64,000 nucleotides of DNA from Mikania micrantha (lineage: Eukaryota > Streptophyta > Magnoliopsida > Asterales > Asteraceae), in NCBI GenBank assembly GCA_009363875.1, contig CM018690.1, positions 36,399,445-36,463,444 of the forward strand, given 5' to 3'. Under the pieces are notes generated by a model. That model did no database searches, was not told the origin of the DNA, and saw nothing but the letters and a program-made list of their open reading frames with translations. Positions within the stretch are counted from its first letter, which is position 1. Each line of letters begins with the position of its first letter. Positions 33,117-46,420 of the stretch are shown one piece after another. Both the position numbers and the translations under genes were made by a program.

Positions 33117-36100
33117 AGTCAAAATAGGCACACGAGCAAGAGTCAAAATAGGTACACAATCGCGGAGCCTGAATGATAAGTCTTAAAGTGCAAGTCAGTA
33201 ATAACATAGACCACAGCAACATTTTGATTTGGATGTGAGTGATTTCAAATCCAGTGGCTTTACTCTACAATATTTGGACTTGATGATCTTTCTTGTACTT
33301 TTGTTCTTGATACCTACCAGAAGAAGGTTTCATGTAAAAAAAAATTTGACGTTATGCCTCTTAGTTGAATTGCATTGTAATTTGTATACATACTTTTGTT
33401 GGCCCAATATGATAAAAGCATAGTATTGGGCCTAGTTGAACCATTTGAGCCCGTCTTCATGTCATCATGTGAACTGTAAGTCCACAACTTTTACACGACT
33501 TATGTCTTATTAGTTATTATGATCGATCTTAGCCCACACACCTAAATATAGACGCATATGAGTAATGAGCCTATGGTGTTTCACTTTTAATACTAACAGG
33601 TAACATTACCGGCGTGCGATACAATTAAAACCCAATCGTTATAAAGTGATGGTAACACTTAAAGAATTAATGAAGTTGTGGCAAATTGCTTACGGTTATT
33701 ATGATAGTTTAAAAAGTTAATTTAATAAGAGATAAATATAACATGTTAGAGGAAAAAAAAACCAAAAAAATAATTTGAAGCCCACATGATTTGAACCCAT
33801 ATTACCAAAAAACGAATTAAAGTGGATATAAAAGTCTATCGAAAAAACTAAATCAAAGAAATCATGTTGAAACATTAAATATGTATGTAGTAACGACAAG
33901 TTATTTAAATCAAAATAATTAGATTTGTTTATAAATTGTTAAAGTGGTTTCATATTAAAAAAGCAGAGCAGAAATCAATATAAGGTTTGGTTTATATATT
34001 TTATTCATTGGATTTTTGTGAAGAAAAAAATATTTGAAGCATAACAAAATATGGAATTAAATAGATAATAAACCATGCAAATTAGAAGAATGAAGGTCTA
34101 ACTGCTTCTGATTTAGAAAAGTCTTGGAAGAATTCTCTTTATAATTCTTCACTATGATAATTGACGGAACTTAAAAAAAAAACTTAGAGGGGGCGAAATT
34201 TTTTTCGAAGAAAACTGAAAGATTCGAACCCAAGATTTCTCGTATGAGAACGCAAGAGGTACATTGGTTTGTAAATTTATGTCAAGTGAAGTCAATGACT
34301 ATGAAACGTTTAAAACGCCGATTATGTTTCCAATCATTAATTTTGACCAGCTCCTTTTTTACATGGAGACTCGCACTTTTACATACATGTTAAATCTAAA
34401 TATTATTTTTTTAACAATTTATACATTTTAAGCCTGGTTATTTGGGTAAATCCAATGACGAAAGGCCGATGAGGTACTGTGGTAAAATCTCTTACACAAC
34501 TAGATAATATTGTTACAAGTGAGACTCGAACGTATGATATTCAGTTCACATTAGAAAATCATAGGATTGTCTTCTCTCAAACCAACTGATGAGGGACCCA
34601 TTAACAAAAAATCTAAGTATAATATTTCAACATCAGTGTCTGAACTATGGACTCTGGAGGTCTAATTGATCATTAAATAAAACCATACAAGAAGTCAATA
34701 AAGATACACTTTGTCTAATAAGAAATAAATACATAGATTTCTACTGTCATTTTTTCTATAAATTGAAGAACCCAAAACGTGAATTTGCGGTGTTTAATAG
34801 TTAATAATAAGGGGGTTGTTAGGACACGTCATTTCGGTCCCTTTAACATAGGATCATACGAGTCGTATAAGTTATAATTTGGACAATATCAAATTAATCA
34901 ATTCATGCCCGGTCTATGACTCATATGGCTATATATGAGTTGTATACGTTTTACTTATTTTTAACAATTTTACCTATTTTTTTTATAAAAGATTTCTTGA
35001 TCATGTTAATGTACACACAAGAGAATGCCAGTCAAAAAAAAAGAAGATAACGTGATCATGTTAATGCATACACAAGAGAACCCAAATTTAGATGTTTTAG
35101 CACCAAAAAACAGGCTGCAAGTTTAAATTGATTGGAAAATACAACAGAGCGTGTGGTGGCTAGAAGTTTTGTACTTTTGTGAAGGTCGGCAAATGAACCG
35201 GTTCCGTAACCGAAATAGACTACCCAAACCGGAACTGCTCCTACCCGAACTGCATATTAATGGTTTCAGTTTCTCAAGAAAATCATAAGCGGAGCCGGAA
35301 TTACCCAAACCAGTTCTACCTTTACCAAGACAAAATGTCAAAAACTTTTTTTTGTTTCGCATGACAGGTTAATCCTCACAACAACCGATTTGTTTGAGGA
35401 AGAAACACTAACACTAACAAAACTTTGATCACCTCTAGAGTTTGTCATAATATGTTTTCAAGACTTGAGTTGTTAATAGAGTATTTTGAGCTTTTTTCGA
35501 GCATATTTTGAGTGTTAAAAAAAATAAAGAAGTTGTGTAATTAAACTAAAACACCGACAATATATTTATACCAGTTTATAGAGGGAAACGATCAAAAAAA
35601 AAAGTTTAAACAACTATAAAGTTGTTTCAAAAGGCTATTTTTTTACTCAACTGATTAACCTATTAGCCGGTCCAAACGGATATTTTTTAAAGTTGCAACC
35701 AAGTTGATAAACAAAAGGATTAAATATGGTCCATACAAAAGTAAGTTGTGGTTTTAAATTATTGTTCATTCTAAAAATTCTATAAACACAAAAGGTTTTT
35801 AATATCTTCAAAAAATGGGTAACATAAATGCTTTATGATGACACCTAGAAAATTTATAGGCTGAGAAAGTATAATCAACTTAGATGAATGGATTAATGAT
35901 TTACATAATTTTTTTGAACAGTTTGATACGACGACATAAGGAGTGGGGGAAAAGTTAGGAGTTTAGAGTTGTACCTTTTGTGTTTAGGGTGTTTTGCATA
36001 AAATAAGATTATACATTTTGATTAGTTTTAACTCAAAATGTTTAAGTTTATAGATGTTGTAACAGGGAATTGTGATTCATTTTATATTGAAATAATTCAT

Positions 36101-36877
36101 TGATATATCTAGATTTTCTTACCAGATAGAACTCAGAGAGATTTTTAAAGAATCAAATATATGAACTTGTGAAAAATTTTGTAAGTACCCTAGCTAAAAT
36201 TTGACCAATGAACAACATTTATTGATTTAAAAAAAAACTGCTTTTAGGTTATTTCAAGTGAGGCGTGGGTCAAAATGTGGGTAGAAAAGGATAATGTAAC
36301 CCTTCAAATATTATGCATCTTTTGAAAATTTTCCACAATCGAATAAATTTTCAATTAAGCTTGACTTCAAGCTCTGTTCTTTGGACCTCGCTCTTAGAGG
36401 AAATACCCTCATATCCTTGCGAAAGGGGCGGCACTTTGGAACACCCATTACTAAATTGTTTTTCCTTAAGAGCCATTAAAGTTCCTGAATATCTATAATC
36501 ACAATGAATTTAAACAAACGTGCATCTTGCGTCTTTCTGACTTGTTTGAAGGTCTATATGATTTCTTTAATAAACAAGCAATCAAATTATTTTAAACAAA
36601 TACTAGAGAATTAACTTTGATCAGATTATAAGTTCATAACTCAAGTTAATTGAGATTTTGGTTCATTTATTTGACATACATATTCCCTATTACACATGAT
36701 ATTTTACTCTCAATGAATGATTACACTTCGCCTAAGTGATTTGTTTAGGATGTTGACTATTGTTCTGGCTGCTAAAACTAATGTCTATTTCAGTAAATTT
36801 TTTGATAAATTAGTGGTTGATTTTTGCAACTGAGCTTCGGTGAGCATTGAAACAAGAGTTTTATCATATATAGTATC
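33117..36877. other. Gene-free AT-rich spacer
   Basis: After the SIS3 3' region I see no supported gene. There are isolated tRNA-like B-box remnants read on the minus strand (near 33790 and 34212) that may be decayed SINE ends. A dispersed repeat copy lies at 35172-35335. The rest is low-complexity AT-rich DNA. Confidence 0.5.
35172..35335 (-). repeat. Dispersed GGTTC-rich repeat, copy 2
   Basis: The reverse complement aligns by eye with 22060-22235, with shared GGTAATTCCGG and AACCGGTT blocks and the potential peptide GNSGSAYDF. No gene structure is evident. Confidence 0.45.
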
Positions 36878-37169
36878 TATGTTATAACTAATGATGTCTT
36901 GCTCTAGTTGTAAAATAGAGGTATTGGAAAAGTAACAGAAGATCGAGGTCTGATTCGATCCTTGATCTCACCCGGTTTTACCGGCCTTTCACCTTCGTGC
37001 CTTTGGGCGGGTGTTTGAGTTGAGTTTTCCTTGGGAATTGGTGGCTGGTGGACTGGGGACTCCGTCCGTCTGGACTAGTGGCCATTGGTGGCATCCTTTA
37101 GCCATTGGAGGCCGCGTACGGAGTGCGCGGCAACTGATTAGTTGGTCGTTCAAAAAAATTTTATGTTAT
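36878..37169 (+). mobile_element. SINE with 8-bp target duplication
   Basis: The body 36886-37161 is flanked by TATGTTAT (36878-36885 and 37162-37169). It starts with a tRNA-like region (TCTAGTTGTAAAATAGAGG, then GGTCTGATTCGATCC), has a GC-rich body and ends CGTTCAAAAAAA. It is unlike the SINE family at 37467 and 55684. Confidence 0.8.
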
Positions 37170-37289
37170 TTTCAAGGTCATTAGTAAATGTAATCGGTTG
37201 TCTGTAAAACCTCAATTTTTATGTCTGGTTATAGATTTAACAATGTCATCATAACTTATGAAAAATATAAAGATGAAAGGAGCAGAAAG

Positions 37290-37335
37290 ATAAAAAAAAA
37301 AAAAAAAGAAAGAAAAAAAAAAAAGAAAAGAAATG
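37290..37335. repeat. Poly-A / purine tract
   Basis: Mostly A interrupted by G, with no coding content. Confidence 0.8.
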
Positions 37336-37451
37336 TTAACACATATCATGAGAAATGAGGATGATACAAAACAAAATGTTGGAAAATTTTAGCGTCGGTA
37401 ACTTTTAAATTAATCTATGAATTAAATTAATACTTTTGACATTACTTTCAA

Positions 37452-37711
37452 ATTAATTTATGAATTTGTTTTTGAACAAAATTTGATCTCAACATGTGAA
37501 CCACTTATTTTCATATCATGTCACCAAGGTCTAGTTATCATGGCTTCCGTTGAGACCCCACCACCACCAGAGTAGAAAACTGCACCGGAAAACCTCCTGA
37601 CCTCTCAATGACCCATATTTCTCCTTGAAAGGGATTTGAACCTAACCTTTTATTTGGAAAGTCATGTGATACCACTAGGACAAAGCCCATTTGGTTATTA
37701 ATTTATGAATT
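37452..37711 (-). mobile_element. tRNA-derived SINE (family shared with 55684-55914)
   Basis: The body 37467-37696 is enclosed by a perfect 15-bp target duplication ATTAATTTATGAATT (37452-37466 and 37697-37711). On the minus strand it has TAGTGGTATCACATGAC (A box) and AGGTTCAAATCCC (B box), then ends in a short A-rich tail. It is about 230 bp, the same length and body as the copy at 55684-55914. Confidence 0.9.
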
Positions 37712-38296
37712 AAATCAAGATTCTTCACTTTACAATCATAATAAATCAAGACTCTTGGCATCAACATTTTATAGTGTAAATACAAGATAATTTTTTTTTA
37801 AAAGCAAACGCCTAGTCATCCGTGATTACACTAAAAAATTGATCACCCTTAGGCTAGAAATCCTTTGAAAAATACAAGATAGTTGGTGTCTTGTTCAACA
37901 AACTTGAACACTACATGCAATCTAACACAGATCTTTGAAAAAATTTCAGCTTTTACCACCATGATACGAATAAGAAAATGTCAAATAGGGGCAACGATAG
38001 TGAATAAGTAGGATTATTAAATGAACCATGGTGTAGCTACTTCACTACTCAATTGTTTATTTTAAGATTTAAATTTGTCAAATTGAGGCTTCTTTTAAAA
38101 TGTTATTTATTTCAAGTTGATATAAACGTTACATTGATTTGATATTATTTAACATTTTGGTTATGGCATACATCTTAAAAAGTAGGTATATGGTTCAATT
38201 TTAGCAAGGGGTGTATTTAATGTAGTTTAAAAGTAGATTAACATCTAGTTTCATATCATAAATAGTACCAAAGAAGATTGGCATGCTTACAAACAT

Positions 38297-38468
38297 GGAC
38301 AGGCCTTAAGAAGGGTCCGTGCTCCCCACCCACCCCCCACCCCGCCTTTTTTTTTTCAGTCAAATGGTCAATTTCCTTCTTCATTTTCTTTCTAAAAATC
38401 ATTTACCCCCATTTTTCTTCTTAAAAATCCTAGGACCCCTTCCAAGCTTTTTTCAAGTTTCGTCAATG
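38297..38468 (+). mobile_element. Decayed hAT-type MITE of the CAGGGACGG family
   Basis: It has the order seen in 56039-56296 and 61383-61609: a GACAGG-like start, a C-rich block, repeated TTCTTTCTAAAAATC units, then TTTTTTCAAG and a CGTCA end. Terminal repeats and target duplication are degraded, so limits are approximate. Confidence 0.55.
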
Positions 38469-39521
38469 CATACAAGTCATAGTGCTTAGGTTCTTTTTTC
38501 GGCAAAGTGTTTATGCATTTTATTGTCAATTTATTTAATTATGGTAACGGTTTTTATATAACAGGTTTGTATGTTTGAATGGGCATACTTTATCATTAAT
38601 TTGCTAGGTTAGTTCGGTACATGCTAGCTATCCAAATCAAGTTGAAACCGATAATATTTAGTTATTTAGGTAATCGATTTGATATTATATGGTAGTATCC
38701 ATTTGCCTTACTAACTTTTTTTGAAGGTGATAAACTAGAAACTAATCAGAAATCATGTTTTTTTATTTATTTGTTTATTTATTTATTTTTTAAATATGGT
38801 TTCTTGTAATTGTGAAATATTTTTCTTAAGTATCATCTCTCTCTTCCTTCTTGAGTGTGTGATCCTTATAGAATGAGATCAGTCTTAATTTATTTGTATG
38901 CTAGATGAGTTAAATAAAAGATAAAATAACAAAAAAATAATAATAATATAATATAATTACATTTGATATAAATAAAATAAGAAAATTTAGATCAACTAAT
39001 TAAGTATTAAATTATATAAACTATAGAGCCTTCACAAAATAAATAACATTGATGTAGAAAAAAAAAACACAATTCATTAATATTACTACATCTCATAAAT
39101 AAAATTGCATATGATAAAGAAAAATGAAAAGTTACAAAAATTGTTAAAGGTTCCAATATTTCTTTTATTTCTTTATTTTCGTACATATAATATGTTTTTT
39201 TTATATTTCTTTAATTCTAACATATATAGTCAATATATAGGCAAGGTTATAATATTGTGATTAATAAAAAAATTGATTATTAGTTGTTAATTTGTTTTCT
39301 TAAAATAGTAAAATACAAACAATGATGGTATTTTAAGTGTGTAATATGATACATTATTCGAAGATTCATGGTTCAAATTCTACGGTTAACAGGTTAGGTA
39401 GGTTTATGAGTAAATTAGGCGTCAGTCAATAAAAAAAATATAAAGCAACAAAAAACGTCTAACTTGAACACTTACGAAAAAGAGGGAAAAACATTTGTAG
39501 ATAAAACGTATCTATTAAGTA

Positions 39522-40089
39522 CTAGGTTATTAACCCGTGTATTACACAAAACAAAAATAAAATATTAAATATTAAATATTTAGAAATTATAATTTAGAAA
39601 TTATAAAACAATACTTTGATAGATAATTAAACTACGCATTAATAAATAATCTGAATAGTAAAACAACAAAAGAATTGTATTTGATAGTTAAGATATATTT
39701 TTGTAATTCTTAAAGTTTTTTTTAACGATCAACGAACACATAAAATATATCTAATATAAATTGAATAAATTTAACATGTTATAAACCAATAGTTTTATGA
39801 AATTTGTATGTTGTATATCAAATCAATTGTTAGTAGAATAAGAAAATAATTAAAGTTTAAAATTTTAAATTATAACTATTTAAAAATTTAAAATTATATT
39901 TTAAAATAAAATATAATTGTAGCCTACTTATCATAATTAAGTTATAATACATTATTAGAATAAAAAAAATTATATTTTTGCATTTAAGTATGCAATTTAA
40001 TTATTTAAAATTATTAACATTAAATATGAGAGAGAGTTAATAAAATAAAATTGAAGGAGAGATGAATATATGAATGACAAGTGTCAAAA
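39522..40089 (-). mobile_element. Non-autonomous Helitron, minus strand
   Basis: Read on the minus strand, it ends with a GTGT-AAT-ACAC hairpin then TTAATAACCTAG next to T. Its 5' portion carries TTGACACTTGTCATTC, which resembles the start of the Helitron at 54676. The exact 5' end is uncertain because it abuts another Helitron at 40090. Confidence 0.6.
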
Positions 40090-40404
40090 TCTATATATCT
40101 ATATACTTATTAATAAATAAATGTTTTATATGACACATGTCAGTTTTCTAGACCATATAGAATTTGGTTTTCCCATCTCTCTTTCTTAATAATTATTTAT
40201 AGGCAATATTTTATTAGATTTTGACTTATCTTGTCTTTCTTATATTGAATAATAATAATTTTATTCAATTTGGTAAAAATATGATTATATCATAATAATT
40301 TTTTTTTATTTTTTATATTAAGTCCAATATATTGCATGATATCAAGTTTAAATAATTTTAAAATGTATTTATTAAACCCGTGTAACACACGCGATTTTAC
40401 CTAG
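40090..40404 (+). mobile_element. Non-autonomous Helitron, plus strand
   Basis: It starts TCTATATATCTATATAC after A at 40089 and ends with the hairpin CGTGT-AAC-ACACG then TTTTACCTAG before T at 40405. TC start, hairpin, CTAG end and A/T insertion are the Helitron signature. No coding capacity. Confidence 0.75.
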
Positions 40405-43080
40405 TTTAAGAATAAATGAATATGAGAGTGACAAGTAACAAAAATTAATGATAAATGAATGTGAGAGTGACAAGTGATAATTTTGTTATTTTTTATTAGA
40501 TAGTAAAAATTATATAATTTATTCTTATTATATGCCAGTTTTTTGCATATGATTCATAATAAAAACGTCTATTATATATCAAGGCACATTCTAAATTGTA
40601 CCACGTCTTCTAATTTCTTTAATTATCATAATAGTAAAGGACACCAAGTTTGAATAATTGCAACATAAATTTAGTGTTGTCTTCCTTTGACTTTCTCAGT
40701 CGGCATGTTTGTGCTGAATTCGGTCGATCCGAAGCATAAAATATCAGTTAAACACTTGAATTAGTTGCTTCCATTTGACCAATTTACATATCAAAACGAA
40801 CATTTTATTGGCCTTTTAAAACTAATTTTGGTGTTTTATTGCTCTTTATACTCTCAATGCATTAATCATAAAACCTTAAACAATCGTGCACCTCACACCC
40901 AACTTATTTAATGAATTTCATTATTCACATTGATCAACAAAATTAATCTAATTACACTAAAATATCTAACAATTAAAACACAGTACTCTTCTTCTTCTAC
41001 TTCTTCAACAATACGTGCCTTAAAAAATTCGATGTCTATATAGATTAAGGAAAATCAATAACATCATTGAAGAAATTAATTGGATCCATCTAAAATGAAA
41101 AACAAGAATCTTAATCATCATCAAAGCTTCAACATCTACACTCAAGATATTGAATAATCTTAACAAGAAATGGTTCTTAATTAACATGAAACTTGCATAA
41201 TTGATATCATACATATGAATTGTTTAGAATGTTTGATGGTGTATCTCATTTTTTTTTTATTATTATTTCTTAAGTTTGCTCTGACCAGATTTATTGATGT
41301 TGATAATTGACCAATTTTAGTCTTTTGTTGTAATTCAGAATTTAGACTAAAGGCTGCTTATTAGATCTCATGTCAACATGAGTAATTTCATGGCAGCCAT
41401 AACCAAAACCAAATGACAACTAAAACATTGTTTCTCCACTAAGGTTGAAATCTTTCAAAACACACGTAACACGTATAACTAATTAATTACTTAGACGTTA
41501 TCTATGAATTAGGTTCAACTAAATAGGCTTTTTATTCTAAAAAATCATGAAAAGATTATTGATCATTAGATATATGAGATCAAATTTTAAAGAGAAATTC
41601 AAAATTTTAGAAGGAAAAATAGTTGAAGGGTAATTTAGTCGTTACCACTTTCTCTCAAGCTTTTTTTATATGTTCATAAATTTAAATACGATATTATTTT
41701 TTAAAAAATATATCGTTAAAATGAGTATAATAATTTTTTTTCAGTTCATTATGTTTAATTATCGTCATTGTATCTTTCTTAAACGTTTGTGTATCATCAT
41801 TTTTTTGTGTTTTTTTTACATGTGATTGTGTTTAAAAGTGTATTTAATATATCACTGTGTTTTCCTTTCTTGACATTATGTATTATTTAATATTATTGTG
41901 TCTTGAATTATTCATGAAAATAAAATATTTAGCTTGAATTACAAAAGACACAATGAACTGAAAAAAACAAATTCTATAACTTCATTATACTCATTTTGAA
42001 TATAAAAAAAATGTTTGTTTTTATGATATATTTTTTTCAGAAAATAATGTCGTTTGTAAAAGTTTTAAACGTTTAAAGAATGTGAATAAACTTGATAAAA
42101 AGCTAACAAAATGATTATTATTAAAATACTTTCCAAAAACTTGATTTAACCATACCCGTTGATTAATAACCCATGATCCTTCTTAGACTTTTTCGTATAA
42201 CAAGTGTATTTAGTTTAGCATAACACATTATACTTATACATAAAAATAAAATTGATGCATACTATATTTTTAAAGTATGTACAATTTTTTTGTGTCTCTC
42301 ATTTATTAACTTGCGTAATTCTCTTATTAAATAATAATTATATATTTTTATAAAATTATATAATTCATAAAATTTTTAAATAGAATATTTCTCTTAAAAT
42401 ATTTAAAAAATCTTATATTAAAACACACATTTAGAAAAACCAAATTACTATAAATATATTATTTTCATAAAATGTGAAAGTTTTCTAACACAACACACTT
42501 TTTAAAAATACAACGTATTTTAGAAATGGTCATTTTAAAATATAAAAGTTTTATAAAATCTATTTTTCAAAAAAAAAAAAAGAAATTAAAGGTTTTAAAC
42601 AATGAGCTACTTATAATAAAAAGGCAATTTTACACAAATAGTTTAAAATCGAAATTTTTTAAAACTTGAAAATCGAAAAAAAAAATGATATTCTTTCATT
42701 ACTTAAGTTATTTATTTACGCGAATTTCCAATCATATTTTATTTAAATATTTTTTTAAAATTATTAAATCTTATTATTAAATATTTGATATTTTTAACTA
42801 GTACCTCTATATTTTTGTAAAAATATGACAATTTTTAAAGTAGATTTAAAAATTTTATGTCAAAATAACAATCTTTTAAAAAACAAAACTTAATTCTAGA
42901 AAAACTAGCCTATAAATTTTGTCTTTATTTCTGTTTAATTTGTGTAATAGAATTTTTATTAAGCCATTGCCTCATTGGGTCATATACACACACACGAAGA
43001 AAGTTTTCTAAATTAATGAAGGGATAAATACTAAATTTAAATAAATGATACTAATTAAATCCTGGTTACTAATATTTAAC
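40405..43080. other. Gene-free, very AT-rich spacer
   Basis: I see no open frame with a recognisable domain, no RNA gene and no clearly bounded element here. The base composition is strongly A+T, with many homopolymer runs. Confidence 0.5.
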
Positions 43081-43086
43081 TTGATA

Positions 43087-43229
43087 AAAAGAAAATGTAA
43101 CCATTGAGCTCCGAGTGACTTGTGGCTTAGTAAACAATTTATTTCTTGGTGTTAATGTGGAAACGAAAATTTCATTTGTGTCGATTCTTTCACGAACAAA
43201 ATAGCAATCTATCTCCACATGTCTTGTAT
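43087..43229 (-). pseudogene. Ty1/copia pol remnant (end of RNase H)
   Basis: The minus-strand translation contains TRHVEIDCYFVRER followed by colinear but diverged sequence ending LFTKPQVTRSS. T-[RK]-H-[IV]-E-I-D-C is the signature of the end of Ty1/copia RNase H. Only about 45 codons remain and no LTR was identified, so this is a short old fragment. Confidence 0.8.
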
Positions 43230-44574
43230 AAAACAAGTAAGAAAGTGGAAAGTAAATTGATCAGGTTTATATAAGACCCCTTTAATTCGGAGTCATTCAA
43301 TAGAGTTAACATGTTATTTCATCCCATAATGCTTGGATCATGGTGTAATAGGCTAAGATAGATGAACCTGGCCTCTTAGACGTGTGATGGTGAGGGTTTG
43401 CTTTCATTCATAAGCAATTGGTGCACTGCCTCTAATAGTCTTCTCATCACCATTGCAATGCATCCGTGTCATAATACCAAAACATAATACTAAGCCTTAA
43501 CGCACAATGACGAGCATGATAGACACAATGACGACAAGATTGATGACAAAGAGAAAGGCCATATGAGATGAAAACGTGTAATTTATAACCTAAAAACTAA
43601 CCGTAAGATCTAAACCCGAAAGCTATGCCTTAAAGCTAAGATCGTAGAATTCGGCAATCCAATTTCAAAGCTGGTGAGAGTTAGTTTGATCCGGTTTATA
43701 AGTAATTATAAATTATTTTTCACTCTTTTTACAAATTAAACTCGTTTTAAATTTTAATAGAACATTACACGTGTAAACAAACCTTTTTATATGATGTTCT
43801 ATATTTTTGACATAAAATTTTAAATCTTGTCATAAAATTATAAATTTTAAACATGTTTTTTTTAGAATTTAAACTTGTTTATAAAATAGAAAGGAAATAA
43901 GACGATGATGTATTAACGTGTCAAGTAATATTTGATTTTTTTTAAGTTAAAATTCATATTTTACTCCAACATATATCCATGGAAATGACTAATTAATGAT
44001 TTTGTTGTTTTCAGTAATGCGCCAAAATCAAAGGGTGAAGGGATCTCCTCTAAGATGTGTCTAGAGATATGCTCTTGATATTCCCCTCACCCAAACAATT
44101 ATTTATTTTTTAATTAAAATACTAAAAAATACATTGCAGTCGAGTACAATCTTACATTACCAAGATGATTTATTATTAAATTGATAACTGATTTAACATC
44201 CATAGGATAATTAAAAATTTATATTTTTTTCAAACACTTTGAAATTGATCCATTGATAACAACCATAACTTCACAAGATCCTATATTACAAAGTTATAAG
44301 AGGCATATTTATTTTAACATACTCTCACCTATTTTATAAGAATCAAATCTTGTCATCTTAAATAAACCAACTCCAAGTCAATTAAACACTCTCAGGTTAC
44401 GTGTTATGCATCACCTTCCATCACTTTACGTAGGCGCTGCTCACTCACGCCCCTTTCACGCCCCTGTGTAAAATAATTAAATAAAATAGTTAGAGAAATT
44501 TTAAACATATATTAATAATAATAATAACTAAATAAAATAGTTAGAGAAATTAAATAAAATAATTATTATTACAC

Positions 44575-44577
<3 letters not shown>

Positions 44578-44660
<83 letters not shown>
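44578..44660. repeat. (TTA)n microsatellite
   Basis: About 27 uninterrupted TTA units. On the minus strand it yields an artificial poly-Ile frame. Confidence 0.97.
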
Positions 44661-44664
<4 letters not shown>

Positions 44665-44746
44665 CCACTACTACTATATTTAACAATTTATTTTGTTTAT
44701 AGTTATTAAATAAAAACTTGCAACACATTTACTACTAATATATTTA

Positions 44747-45745
44747 ACCATTGGTAAATACGTAGCAAATGTGTAGCAACTTGCTACACATTTGCTACAC
44801 ATTCCTACAACGAGTATTGTTTTATGTTTTCCCGATGCTCAAATGTCGTCGTTTCTGATCTATCTTTTATACAACATCATTATACGTGATATACCTTTAC
44901 TGCACCAACTTATACAATTTATACTCATGTACATGTGTGTGTACACCATTACGTTTATACTTATACGATTATAAAAAGGTCATCTAAGTATTGACTTTTA
45001 ACGGTACACACTAACGTACATAACTTTACAATAAGTATAAGTTTGTGGGATGAAATTATTTCACTTATGATTAAATTGTACAAAAGTGGGGTAAAAAGGA
45101 ATAACGTATAAGTCTCAAAAACGAAAACACAAATTCTAACCATTGGTAAATGCGTAGCAAATTTGTAGCAAGTTGCTACACATTTGCTACGCATTCCTAC
45201 AACCAGTGTATTGTTTTATGTTTTCTGGATGCTCAAACGTCGTGTTTTCTTATCCATCTTTTATACAACTTCATTATATATGATATACTTTTACTTCACC
45301 AACTTATACAAATTATACTCATGTACATGTGTGTGTTCACCATTACATTTATACTTATACGATTTTAAAAGGGTAATCTAAGTATTGACTTTTAACGGCA
45401 CACACTTACATACATAACTTTACAATAAGTATAAGTATGTATCATGAAATTATTTCACTTATCATTAAATTGTACAAAATTTGGTTGAAAAGGAATAACG
45501 TTTAAGTATTAAAAACGAAAACACAAATTCTAACCATTGGTAAATGCGTAGCAAATGTGTAGCAAGTTGCTACCCATTTGCTACGCATTCCTACAACGAG
45601 TATTGTTTTATGTTTTCCCGATGCTCAAATGTCGTCTTTTCTGATCCATCTTTTATACAACTTCATTATACAAACTATACTCATGTATATGTGTGTGTTC
45701 ACCATTGCGTTTAAACTTATACGATTATAAAAGGGTAATATAAGT
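44747..45745 (+). repeat. About 393-bp tandem repeat, 2.5 copies
   Basis: Units start with ACCATTGGTAAAT at 44747, 45139 and 45533 (periods 392 and 394). Each begins with a near palindrome (TGCGTAGCAAAT...TTTGCTACGCA) followed by a shared AT-rich body. The third copy is shortened. Short frames inside are repeat artefacts. Confidence 0.85.
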
Positions 45746-45753
45746 ATAGTTTG

Positions 45754-46420
45754 TCACAAATGTGTAGCAAACTTGCAACCCATTTGCGACGCAAAATTTA
45801 ATTAAAAATTGCATTTTGTCACAAATGTGTAGCAAACTTGCAACCCAAAATTTGAATTATTTTTTAATATACGTTTTAATATTGTTATTGTTATTTGAAT
45901 AACTATAGAAATAAAAGTAAAAATAAAAAATAATGTTTTGTTACACATTTGCGACGCATAATTTAATTAATTAATCAAATTTTATTTTGTCACAAATGTG
46001 TCGCAAACTTGCAACCCATTTGCGACGCAAAATTTAATTAATTTAATCAAATTGCATCTTGTCACAAATGTGTAGCAAACTTGCAACCCATTTGCGACGC
46101 AAAATTTAATTAATTTAATCAAATTGCATTTGTCACAAATGTGTAGCAAACTTGCAACCCATTTGCGACGCAAAATTTAATTAATTTAATCAAATTGCAT
46201 CTTGTCACAAATGTGTAGCAAACTTGCAACCCATTTGCGACGCAAAATTTAATTAATTTAATCAAATTGCATTTTGTCACAAATGTGTAGCAAACTTGCA
46301 ACCCATTTGCAACGCAATGTTTTAATCAATTTAATTAAATTGTATTTTGTCAAAAAAGTGTCGCAAACTTTCAACACAAAATTTGAATTATTTTGAATAT
46401 ACGTTTTAATATTGTTTTTG
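45754..46420 (+). repeat. About 72-bp minisatellite
   Basis: GTCACAAATG(TG) starts recur at 45989, 46061, 46132, 46204 and 46276, with a diverged unit at 46349 and degenerate ones near 45756 and 45819. Each regular unit has GCAAACTTGCAACCC, TTTGCGACGCAAAA and an AATTTAATTAA segment. Likely subterminal repeat of the CACTA element. Confidence 0.88.

Noticed and set aside
33717..33899. Small frames in the 33-36 kb spacer as genes
   Set aside because: Low-complexity AT-rich sequence without domains, start context or splice structure.
44528..44728. Minus-strand reading frame of 66 codons, mostly isoleucine
   Set aside because: It is the translation of the (TTA)n microsatellite, not a protein.
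45982..46301. Minus-strand repetitive reading frames with CVANGLQV units
   Set aside because: They arise from the 72-bp minisatellite, whose period is a multiple of three; no start context or homology.
45754..46420. Regularly spaced repeats reminiscent of a CRISPR array
   Set aside because: Units are contiguous with no unique spacers, in a plant CACTA-like element.
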